A stretch of 64,000 bases of DNA. It comes from Rhizobium sp. NLR16a. Its GTDB lineage: Bacteria > Pseudomonadota > Alphaproteobacteria > Rhizobiales > Rhizobiaceae. This document shows positions 25,325-32,849 of this stretch, piece by piece; position 1 is the stretch's first letter, and each line of letters begins with the position of its first letter. The notes under the pieces are model-generated. The model had not been told where the DNA came from, did not search any database, and worked only from the letters and a program-made list of their open reading frames with translations. The translations under genes and the position numbers were made by a program. The stretch covers positions 2,629,501 to 2,693,500 of the forward strand of contig NZ_CP072865.1 in assembly GCF_017948245.1 (NCBI RefSeq), given 5' to 3'.

Positions 25325-25813
25325 TTATCTCACCTCTGGCAGCTTCAGCGGCCCATGCGTCTTGATGCTGCGGATGGCGAAGTTCGAGCGGATGTCGCTG
25401 ACATTCGGCAAGGTCAACAGCGTGTCCGTCAGAAGTCGTTCATAGGCAGCGAGATCCTCCACCACCACTTCTGCCAGAAAGTCGGCGGTACCCGAAATCA
25501 GGAAACACGAGACGATCTCGGGGATGGCGAGCAGCGCCTTCTGCTGCGCCTCGGAATTTTCGCGGCTGTGATGCACCACCTTGAACTCGACGAAGACCGT
25601 CAGGCCGAGACCGACCTCCTTGCGGTCGATATCGGCGGTGTAGCCGCGGATGATACCGGAGCGTTCGAGATTACGAATGCGGCGCAGGCAGGGTGACGGT
25701 GAGAGATTCACCTTCTCGGCGATCTCGACATTGGTGGCGCGGGCATCCTCCTGCAGGCATTTCAGGATGGCAATATCGAATTTATCGAGATTTGGCATTT
25801 CCGCGATATCCAT
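25325..25813 (-). CDS. Lrp/AsnC family transcriptional regulator
   Basis: About 162 residues. The N-terminal helix-turn-helix reads LDKFDIAILKCLQEDARATNVEIAEKVNLSPSPCLRRIRNLERSGII. The C-terminal RAM (ligand-sensing, oligomerising) domain reads VFVEFKVVHHSRENSEAQQKALLAIPEIVSCFLISGTADFLAEVVVEDLAAYERLLTDTL. It is divergent from an EamA transporter, a common pairing in which the regulator controls amino-acid export. No ribosome-binding site decides the start; ATGs at 25819, 25813 and 25798 are all possible. Confidence 0.87.
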   Translation of the reverse strand: MDIAEMPNLDKFDIAILKCLQEDARATNVEIAEKVNLSPSPCLRRIRNLERSGIIRGYTADIDRKEVGLGLTVFVEFKVVHHSRENSEAQQKALLAIPEIVSCFLISGTADFLAEVVVEDLAAYERLLTDTLLTLPNVSDIRSNFAIRSIKTHGPLKLPEVR

Positions 25814-25943
25814 AGGCATAATTTGGCAGAAGATTGCGTGTACCACGATTTTCAAGCCACAGATAGCAAGGACATGCCCCAGCCTCCGGCGCTAATCTCT
25901 TCCTCAACCGGACAAGATCCGGATGGAGGAAAGGATTGGAACG

Positions 25944-26846
25944 ATGAGCACGATCGCATTTTCAAACGACAAGTCACCTTCGCAGACGCTCGGTTATGCC
26001 GCCGGCAGCATCACCGTCTTGATCTGGGCGACCTGGTTTCTGGCGACCCGCCACAGCGCCGCGACGTCGCTCGGCTCGATCGATATCGGCCTCATCCGCT
26101 ACGGCATTCCGGCGCTTGCGCTTTCGCCCGTCTGGCTTCGCATCGGTCTGCTGCCGAAGGGCGTGCCGCTCTATCTGCTGGCGGTCATGGTCGCCGGCTG
26201 CGGCGCGGTCTTCTTTCTGGTGACGACGCTTGCCATTCACTCCACACCGGCGGCCTCCTCCGGCATCCTGCTCGGCGGCTCGATGCCGCTTGCCACCGCA
26301 CTGATCGGCATTGTGCTGTTTCGGGAACGGCCGGATGTCACGCGCCTCGCCGGGCTGGCCGCCATAGTCGGCGGGGTCCTGATCCTGCTTGCCCGCAGCC
26401 TTGCCGATGCCTCCCTGCCCTGGACAAGCTTTGTCATGCTGCCGGCCGGCGCCGTGCTCTGGGCAAGCTACACCCATGCCTTCCGCCGCTCGGGTCTGAC
26501 GGCCATTCAGGCGAGCGCACTGATTGCCGTCTGGTCCTTCCTGATCATGGCCGTGCTCGCACTCGTCTTCGGTATCTCGCTGCCGCAGGCCCCGCTTCCG
26601 GAAATCGGCCTGCAGGTGTTGAGCCAGGGCATTCTGTCGGGCCTCGTCGCCATGGTCGCCTATGGCACGGCCGTTCGTACCCTCGGCGGAACACAGGCCG
26701 CCGCCTTCACGGCGCTGACGCCCGTTCTTGCCACGCTCGGCGGCGGCCTCCTGCTTGGCGAAGCAATTGGCGTTGCCGAAATCAGCGCCGCCGTGATCAC
26801 CGGCATCGGCGTCGCACTTTCGACGGGGATTGCCGCGCGACGCTGA
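25944..26846 (+). CDS. EamA/DMT family transporter
   Basis: A 300-residue, ten-span drug/metabolite-type exporter formed by two EamA repeats (~15-140 and ~150-290). Features include IDIGLIRYGIPALALSPVWLR in the first and GGTQAAAFTALTPVLATLGGGLLLGEAIG in the second repeat. Placed divergently from an Lrp regulator, it may export an amino acid or amino-acid analogue. I chose the ATG at 25944; the upstream ATG at 25923 overlaps the GGAGGAAAGG that serves as ribosome-binding site. Confidence 0.83.
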   Translation: MSTIAFSNDKSPSQTLGYAAGSITVLIWATWFLATRHSAATSLGSIDIGLIRYGIPALALSPVWLRIGLLPKGVPLYLLAVMVAGCGAVFFLVTTLAIHSTPAASSGILLGGSMPLATALIGIVLFRERPDVTRLAGLAAIVGGVLILLARSLADASLPWTSFVMLPAGAVLWASYTHAFRRSGLTAIQASALIAVWSFLIMAVLALVFGISLPQAPLPEIGLQVLSQGILSGLVAMVAYGTAVRTLGGTQAAAFTALTPVLATLGGGLLLGEAIGVAEISAAVITGIGVALSTGIAARR

Positions 26847-26870
26847 CCGTCAGCCGCGACCGACAATACG

Positions 26871-26901
26871 AAGCCGCCGACAGCCATTGCTGCGGCGGCT
26901 T
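26871..26901. terminator. Bidirectional terminator hairpin
   Basis: AAGCCGCCG (26871-26879) pairs with CGGCGGCTT (26893-26901); inside, CAGC pairs with GCTG around a CATT loop, with one bulged A. A T run follows on the + strand, and the A run before the stem provides one for the minus strand. It lies between the convergent EamA and L,D-transpeptidase genes. Confidence 0.75.
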
Positions 26902-26921
26902 TTCAGTGTGTTCTCGGTCGT

Positions 26922-27536
26922 TCAGGCCTGGATGACGACGACCCTGGCGCCGACCTCGACGCGGCTATAGAGGTCGATCACATCGTGGTTCATCATGCGG
27001 ATACAGCCGCTCGACATGGCGAGACCGATCGATTCCGGCTGATTGGTGCCGTGAATGCGGAAATGCGTGTCGTTGCCGCCGCGATAGAGATACATCGCCC
27101 GCGCGCCGAGCGGGTTGTTCGGGCCGCCCGGCATGCCGCCCGCAAGCCTGCGATAGCGTTCCTCGCGGCGCTGCATGTTTTCCGTCGGCGTCCAACTCGG
27201 CCACTCGGCCTTGCGCCCGATATAGGCGTTGCCGGCAAATGCCAGTCCCTCGCGGCCGACACCGACGCCATATCGCATCGCCCTGTTGTCACCGAGGACG
27301 TAGTAGGCGCGACGCGCCGGCGTGTCGATGACGATCGTGCCCGGCGCATGCGCGCTTTCATAGGCCACTTCCTGGCGGCGAAGTTCCGGCTTGATCTTGT
27401 CGATCGGCACCTGCCTCAGCGGAAACTTTTCATCCGGAAGCGCGGCATAATTCGTCTGGCTGTTCAAGCCGGTCGAGGAGCAGCCGGCGACGAAGAGCGG
27501 CAAAGCGATCAGAAAACCCCGGCGGGAGATCGTCAT
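26922..27536 (-). CDS. L,D-transpeptidase (YkuD domain), lipoprotein
   Basis: A 204-residue exported enzyme. A twin-Arg-like start (MTISRRGFLIALPLFVAGCSS) contains a lipobox with C19 as the lipidation site. The YkuD catalytic domain is at ~65-200, with the signature HGTNQPESIGLAMSSGCIRM: His162, Cys178 (nucleophile) and Arg180. Such enzymes form 3-3 cross-links in peptidoglycan or attach proteins to it, activities important for polar-growing Rhizobiales. A near match to a CtrA site lies ~50 bases upstream (27588-27602). The gene is complete. Confidence 0.9.
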   Translation of the reverse strand: MTISRRGFLIALPLFVAGCSSTGLNSQTNYAALPDEKFPLRQVPIDKIKPELRRQEVAYESAHAPGTIVIDTPARRAYYVLGDNRAMRYGVGVGREGLAFAGNAYIGRKAEWPSWTPTENMQRREERYRRLAGGMPGGPNNPLGARAMYLYRGGNDTHFRIHGTNQPESIGLAMSSGCIRMMNHDVIDLYSRVEVGARVVVIQA

Positions 27537-27672
27537 GAATGTGTCCTTAGCGCGTCAACAAGATGTCGCAAGCTAAGGAATTTATGGTTAACGAACGGCT
27601 AACAGCAGCCGCCGAAAGGCGATCACGAAGACGTCAGCGGTCGAAACAACCGCCGATGTCCGGCGCTCCACC

Positions 27673-29337
27673 TCACATATTCGGATAGACTGGCCCCTCG
27701 CCGCCCTGCGGCGGCACCCAGTTGATGTTCTGGTTGGGGTCCTTGATGTCGCAGGTCTTGCAGTGCACGCAGTTCTGGGCGTTGATGACGAAGGTCTTGT
27801 CGCCATCCTTCTCCACCCATTCGTAAACGCCGGCCGGACAGTAGCGGGTCGACGGGCCGGCATAGACGCCGAGTTCGGAGCTCTTCTGCAGCCCCATGTC
27901 CTTGACCTGCAGATGCACCGGCTGGTCTTCCTCGTGATTGGTGTTCGACAGGAACACCGACGACAGGCGGTCGAAGGTCAGGACGCCATCCGGCTTGGGA
28001 TAGGCGATCGGCTGGTGATTGGCGGCCGGCTCCAGCGACTGCGCATCGGTCTTGCCGTGACCAAGCGTACCGAAGAAGGAAAATCCGAACAGCGTGTTGG
28101 TCCACATGTCGAGGCCGCCAAGTGCCACGCCAATCGCGGTGCCGAACTTCGACCACAGCGGCTTGACGTTGCGCACCCGCTTCAGATCCTTGCCGATGTC
28201 GCCTTTGCGCCATTCATTCTCGATCTCGACAACCTCGTCGTGGCTGCGGCCGGATGCGATCGCCGCCGCCACCCTCTCGGCCGCCAGCATGCCCGACAGC
28301 ACCGCATTATGGCTGCCCTTGATGCGCGGCACGTTGACGAGGCCGGCCGAACAGCCGATCAGCGCGCCGCCGGGGAAGGAAAGCTTCGGCACCGACTGAT
28401 AACCGCCCTCGGTGATCGCACGCGCCCCATAGGACAGCCGCTTGCCGCCCTCGAAGGTTCCCCGGATCGCCGGATGCGTCTTGAAGCGCTGGAACTCCTC
28501 GAAGGGATAGAGATAGGGGTTTTTGTAATTGAGGTGGACGACGAAGCCGACCGCCACCAGATTGTCTTCGAGGTGGTAGAGGAAGGAACCGCCGCCGGTC
28601 TTCATGCCGAGCGGCCAGCCGAAGGAGTGCTGCACCAGGCCCCGCCTGTGATTCTCGGGCTTCACCTGCCAGAGCTCCTTGATGCCGATGCCGAATTTCT
28701 GCGGCTCGCGATCCTTCTGCAGATCGAACCTGGCGATCAGCTGCTTGGCGAGCGAACCGCGCACGCCTTCACCGATCAGCGTATATTTGCCGCGCAGCTC
28801 CATGCCGCGGGTGTAGTTCGGGCCGGGCTCGCCGTTCTTCTCGATGCCCATGTCGCCGGTGGCGACGCCGATAACCCCACCCTTGTCGTCATAGAGCACT
28901 TCGGTTGCGGCAAAGCCCGGATAGATCTCGACGCCGAGCTCCTCCGCCTTGCCGGCCAGCCAGCGACAGACGTTGCCGAGCGACACGATGTAGTTGCCGT
29001 GATTGTTCATCAAGGGCGGCATCAACACATTCGGCAGACGGATCGAGCCGGCCGGGCCGAGCACCAGGAAGTGATCTGCCGTCACCTCGGTCCTGAAGGG
29101 ATGATCGGCTTCCTCGCGCCAGCCGGGCAGCAGCCGGTCGATGCCGACCGGATCGACGACGGCGCCGGACAGGATATGGGCGCCGACCTCCGCGCCCTTT
29201 TCCAAGACCACGACCGACAGTTCCGGATCGACCTGCTTCAGCCGGATCGCCGCCGCCAGACCGGCAGGACCGGCGCCGACGATCACAACGTCGAATTCCA
29301 TGCTCTCGCGTTCGGGCAGCTCAGTCGTCTCGGTCAT
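27673..29337 (-). CDS. Electron transfer flavoprotein–ubiquinone oxidoreductase (ETF-QO)
   Basis: A 554-residue membrane-associated flavoprotein that passes electrons from ETF (fatty-acid and branched-chain amino-acid dehydrogenases) to ubiquinone. The N-terminal FAD motif is VVIVGAGPAGLAAAIRL. Quinone-site segments include GMKTGGGSFLYHLEDNLVAVGFV. The C-terminal [4Fe-4S] domain has RYCPAGVYEW and NCVHCKTCDIKDPNQNINWVPPQGG, giving the four cysteines. Length matches the family. No etfAB genes are nearby. A palindrome resembling LiuR operators lies 145 bases upstream. Confidence 0.95.
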   Translation of the reverse strand: MTETTELPERESMEFDVVIVGAGPAGLAAAIRLKQVDPELSVVVLEKGAEVGAHILSGAVVDPVGIDRLLPGWREEADHPFRTEVTADHFLVLGPAGSIRLPNVLMPPLMNNHGNYIVSLGNVCRWLAGKAEELGVEIYPGFAATEVLYDDKGGVIGVATGDMGIEKNGEPGPNYTRGMELRGKYTLIGEGVRGSLAKQLIARFDLQKDREPQKFGIGIKELWQVKPENHRRGLVQHSFGWPLGMKTGGGSFLYHLEDNLVAVGFVVHLNYKNPYLYPFEEFQRFKTHPAIRGTFEGGKRLSYGARAITEGGYQSVPKLSFPGGALIGCSAGLVNVPRIKGSHNAVLSGMLAAERVAAAIASGRSHDEVVEIENEWRKGDIGKDLKRVRNVKPLWSKFGTAIGVALGGLDMWTNTLFGFSFFGTLGHGKTDAQSLEPAANHQPIAYPKPDGVLTFDRLSSVFLSNTNHEEDQPVHLQVKDMGLQKSSELGVYAGPSTRYCPAGVYEWVEKDGDKTFVINAQNCVHCKTCDIKDPNQNINWVPPQGGEGPVYPNM

Positions 29338-29480
29338 TCATTCGTCTCCGCTCGGCCAGTGGCCATCATCCCATGGCCACTGTCTTGTCAAAACCGCGAC
29401 GCATTGTCGAGCCGGGATGCGACAGCCAATCCTCAATTCGCACAAAGACATTTCTGCCGATACGAGAGTTACAATAACGC

Positions 29481-29495
29481 TTACGTTAACGTCAA
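29481..29495. promoter_or_regulatory. Palindromic operator candidate (ACGTTAACGT core)
   Basis: TTACGTTAACGTCAA contains the perfect 10-bp palindrome ACGTTAACGT (29483-29492) within the divergent region between ETF-QO and the SDR gene. The form resembles sites described for LiuR, a MerR-type regulator of branched-chain amino-acid and acyl-CoA catabolism that often includes ETF-QO. The match is from memory and no LiuR gene is in this window. Confidence 0.4.
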
Positions 29496-29579
29496 TTGCG
29501 AAACCAGCGAGACCCAACCCTCCCTTTCCTTTTTCGTCGCCCGCGCCTTATACATCCCTCGAAGACATCGGAGAAGATC

Positions 29580-30368
29580 ATGGATCTCGGTATCAAGGGA
29601 AAACGGGCGCTCGTTCTCGCCTCCTCGCGCGGGCTTGGCCTCGGCATCGCCGCGGCACTCGCGCGCGAAGGCGCAAACGTGCTGTTGTGCGGGCGCAGTG
29701 GCGAACAGCTGGAGGCCAATTGCGCGGCGATCAACAACGAAGGCAATGGCCGGGCCGACTGGATCTGGGCTGATCTTGGCGACGAGCGCTTTGTCGAGAC
29801 GGCAACGACGGCGGTGAAGGAGAAGTTCGGCGGCCTCGACATCCTCGTCAACAATACCGGCGGACCAACGCCCGGCACGACCGAAGAGATGACGGCCGAA
29901 AAGCTCGAAACCTATTTCCTCTCCATGGTCGCGCGGGTGATCACGCTCACCAACGCGCTGCTGCCTGATATGAAGGCGCAAGGCTGGGGCCGCATCCTGA
30001 CGGTCGCCTCATCAGGCGTGATCGAACCGATCCCCAACCTGGCCCTGTCGAACACGCTGCGCCCGGCGCTTGCCGGCTGGAGCAAGACGCTTGCCTCCGA
30101 AGTGGCGAGCTTCGGCATCACCACCAACCTGCTTCTGCCGGGCAGCATCTTGACGAGGCGGCTCGACGATCTTGACGGCGCCGCGGCAAAGCGGACGGGC
30201 AAAAGCCTCGAGGAAATTCGCGCCGACAAGGAGGCGCGCATTCCCGTCGGCCGCTATGGCAGGGTCGAGGAATTTGCCGCAACGGCCGCCTTCCTGTGCA
30301 GCCAGCCCGCAAGCTACATTACCGGCTCGCTGATCCGCTGCGACGGCGGCGCGGCACGGTCCGTCTAG
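29580..30368 (+). CDS. SDR family oxidoreductase
   Basis: A 262-residue short-chain dehydrogenase/reductase resembling 3-oxoacyl-ACP reductases. The cofactor loop is LASSRGLGLGIAAAL (a variant of TGxxxGxG), the structural motif VNNTGG replaces the usual NNAG, and the C-terminal segment is FLCSQPASYITGSLIRCDGG. The catalytic YxxxK is not obvious: the expected position reads LALSNTLRPALAGWSKT, so the Tyr appears substituted, which may change or abolish activity. The gene is divergent from ETF-QO. GGAGAAG precedes the ATG at 29580. Confidence 0.8.
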   Translation: MDLGIKGKRALVLASSRGLGLGIAAALAREGANVLLCGRSGEQLEANCAAINNEGNGRADWIWADLGDERFVETATTAVKEKFGGLDILVNNTGGPTPGTTEEMTAEKLETYFLSMVARVITLTNALLPDMKAQGWGRILTVASSGVIEPIPNLALSNTLRPALAGWSKTLASEVASFGITTNLLLPGSILTRRLDDLDGAAAKRTGKSLEEIRADKEARIPVGRYGRVEEFAATAAFLCSQPASYITGSLIRCDGGAARSV

Positions 30369-30374
30369 AGCCGC

Positions 30375-31256
30375 TCAGGCCGCACGGGCCGCCGCGGCGG
30401 CCCAGGTCGCCGCGCTCCGGATCATCTGTTCGACATTGGCCGGATCGTCGGCGAGTTCGGCGAGTTCGGAAAGCCGATGGAAGCCGGTCAGGATCGCAAT
30501 ACGCCGTCGGTCGAGCCTGCGTCCGGTCAGGAATTCATAGGCCGAGACGATGCGCGCGGTCAGATCGGGCGAGATGAAGTTTGAATAGATGAACTCCTGG
30601 TGCAATGGACCAAAACCTGAATCGGCGAAATCGTAAATGCCGTTGAGCCTACCCTGCCGATAGTCGAAGGCCATATTCCAGCCGTGACCGTCGAAGAAAC
30701 CGTAGATGTTGCCGTAGGGATCCGGCGGCAAGGCTTCGAAATCCGAAACAACGGTCTCGGCAAAGCCTTTGATATCAGCCGGCAGCACCGGCAAAGCCTT
30801 CGTTCGAACCGCCTCTGGCGATTGCCATGGCTGGATCGCTCCGGCGCCGGCCGCCCGCACGCGATCGGCATCGAGCGCGTGCAGTTCGGCGTAGAAACGC
30901 GAGAGATCCTCCGCCAGGCGCTGGCGGTCGCCCTGCCCGAGCGCATCGTAATCTTCGGCAATGAGATGTTGCCCCTCGAGCTTGGCATGGCTGGAGAAGA
31001 TCGGCGGCCCGTCGTGAATGCGCATGTCGGGCACCGCCATTGACAGCGACGGTCGAACGATATCGAGCAAGGCGGCTTCCTTCACGAGCGCTCTTTCGGC
31101 GCCGATATGGCGGGGAAACTTGAAAATCAGCGTGTCGTCGACGTCGACCGCCATCGAATCCCAGCCCTTTGCCGCGAGCTTGAAAACGGAGCCCGTCAGT
31201 TCAGGAAACACGCTTGTGATGAGGGTGCGAAATTCGCTGACGTTCAACTCTGTCAT
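30375..31256 (-). CDS. APH-family phosphotransferase-like protein
   Basis: A 293-residue protein of the aminoglycoside phosphotransferase/protein-kinase-like fold. An N-lobe lysine strand (DDTLIFKFPRH) is followed by the Brenner-type segment FFDGHGWNMAFD, which aligns with HxDxxxxN (the catalytic Asp and metal Asn are kept, the leading His is replaced by Phe), and the metal-binding IYDFADSGFGPLHQEF. The family includes choline, homoserine and antibiotic kinases, so resistance should not be assumed. I chose the ATG at 31256 (MTELNVSEF). It is divergent from the RND efflux operon. Confidence 0.75.
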   Translation of the reverse strand: MTELNVSEFRTLITSVFPELTGSVFKLAAKGWDSMAVDVDDTLIFKFPRHIGAERALVKEAALLDIVRPSLSMAVPDMRIHDGPPIFSSHAKLEGQHLIAEDYDALGQGDRQRLAEDLSRFYAELHALDADRVRAAGAGAIQPWQSPEAVRTKALPVLPADIKGFAETVVSDFEALPPDPYGNIYGFFDGHGWNMAFDYRQGRLNGIYDFADSGFGPLHQEFIYSNFISPDLTARIVSAYEFLTGRRLDRRRIAILTGFHRLSELAELADDPANVEQMIRSAATWAAAAARAA

Positions 31257-31529
31257 GACGACCTGCCTTTTCTGTTTCCCTGTTCCTTGGGTGCAGGCGA
31301 GCAGCATCGGCCCGTCGGGAACTGTCGGCGTGCAGCCGCCGAAGCCGCGCCAAGTGGCACCCGGACTATATTAGTACAATTTGAATATTACGGAACATTC
31401 ATTACAAAAATTTAAGCCGTTATAACCACTTAGTGATCGCGACACGGGAATTATGTCCTTTTTGCGCCGCAATATAAGCTGCTCAATCAAGCATAAATTC
31501 GCACCCTTGCTCGAACCCCGGTCTCGCCC

Positions 31530-32849
31530 ATGAAGAAATTTTGGATCACCGTCAGTTTTGTCGCAATCGCCGCGGTCGGCGTTTGGCAATTCGGGAATCT
31601 GGTCCCCTATGCCGCGCACATTCCCTACCTCTCGCAGCTCATCAAGCAGCCGGCCGGCGGCAATGGCGGCAGGCAGGCACAGGGCGATCAGACGCAGACC
31701 AATCAGGCGCCGACCGACCAGGCCGAGAATGGCGGGCAACACCAGGGTGGCGGGCGCAGACGCGGCGGCGGTCCGACCGTCGTCAAAACAGTCGCTGCGG
31801 TGAAAACGACGCTGCCGACGGATGTCACCGCGTCCGGCTGGGCCGATGCCGACGACAATACGACCATGGCCGCACAGGAACAGGGCCTGATCGTCAGCAT
31901 CAATGCGCAGGATGGAGCCACCGTCAAAGCCGGCGATCTGATCGCCAAGCTCGACGACCGGACGGCGAAGGCGGCGGTCGACAAGGACAATGCGATGATC
32001 GTCCGGGATACGGCAACGCTTTCGGAAGCGGAGACGGCCCTGGTTCGCGCACAGGACCTGTTCGACCAGAAGGCCGGCACCCAGCAGAGCCTCGACCAGG
32101 CAAGAGCTGCCCGCGACACCGCCACGGCCACAGTCGAGGCTGACAAGGCCACCCTCGCCTCGGATCAAATCATCCTCGAGAATACGGATATCCGGGCGCC
32201 CTTCGACGGCCGGCTCGGCGATATTGCCGTCAGCAAGGGCGCCTTCCTCAATGCCGGCTCGGCAATCGTCACCATCGCGAAATACGACCCGATCTATGTG
32301 AAATTCCACCTGCAGGAGCGCTATTTGCGCGCCCTGAAGAAGGCGCTGGCAGTCGGTCCGGTTGAAGTCAGCACGGTTCCCGCCTCCGCCAAGGGGCAAG
32401 TCCGCAAGGGCGAAATCAGCTTCTACGACAACACGGTCGATACCGCCTCCGGCACGATCTTGGCCAAGGCACAGTTCGAGAATGCCTCCGGTGCGCTCTG
32501 GCCCGGCCAATCGGTCAACATCGTCGTGCACTTCAACAACGACGAACAGCAGGTTGTGGTGCCGACGGTTGCCGTCAGTCCCGGCCCCGACGGGTTCTTC
32601 GCCTTTGTCACCAAAGACGGCAAATCACATCTGACACCGGTCACCGTCGCCCGCGCCAATGGCGGCTTCACTGCCATCGAATCCGGGCTTCAGGCAGGCG
32701 ACCATGTCGTGGTCGAAGGCCAGGGTCAGCTCAGCGACCAGCAGACGATCAACGAGCAGTTCGACGACAAGACGCTTGACGTCGCGTCTGCCGAAGCGAC
32801 TCGGCAACCGCAGCAGTCCGAGACGATCGCGGTGGGAGCGCAGCAATGA
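31530..32849 (+). CDS. RND efflux periplasmic adaptor (membrane fusion protein)
   Basis: A 439-residue adaptor anchored by an N-terminal hydrophobic segment (~4-25), followed by a Gly/Gln-rich linker (~45-75). The lipoyl halves flank a short hairpin (VSINAQDGATVKAGDLIAKLDDR … ILENTDIRAPFDGRLGDIAVSKGAFLNAG), then come the beta-barrel and membrane-proximal domains. It would link the inner-membrane RND pump to an outer-membrane channel; no such channel gene is nearby. The stop overlaps the pump's start by 4 bases (ATGA). Confidence 0.9.
   Translation: MKKFWITVSFVAIAAVGVWQFGNLVPYAAHIPYLSQLIKQPAGGNGGRQAQGDQTQTNQAPTDQAENGGQHQGGGRRRGGGPTVVKTVAAVKTTLPTDVTASGWADADDNTTMAAQEQGLIVSINAQDGATVKAGDLIAKLDDRTAKAAVDKDNAMIVRDTATLSEAETALVRAQDLFDQKAGTQQSLDQARAARDTATATVEADKATLASDQIILENTDIRAPFDGRLGDIAVSKGAFLNAGSAIVTIAKYDPIYVKFHLQERYLRALKKALAVGPVEVSTVPASAKGQVRKGEISFYDNTVDTASGTILAKAQFENASGALWPGQSVNIVVHFNNDEQQVVVPTVAVSPGPDGFFAFVTKDGKSHLTPVTVARANGGFTAIESGLQAGDHVVVEGQGQLSDQQTINEQFDDKTLDVASAEATRQPQQSETIAVGAQQ

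Noticed and set aside
27763..29817. 684-codon open frame on the + strand opposite ETF-QO
   Set aside because: It is the antisense shadow of the well-supported ETF-QO gene. High GC3 of the real gene leaves the reverse frame free of stops; the translation has no domain logic.
30375..31256. Possible aminoglycoside-resistance gene
   Set aside because: The fold is APH-like, but this large family mostly serves metabolism; no cassette, transposon or unusual composition points to an acquired resistance gene.
31395..31424. GGAAC…CGTT resembling an EcfG stress promoter before the RND operon
   Set aside because: The spacer is 21 bases, not the 16-17 required.
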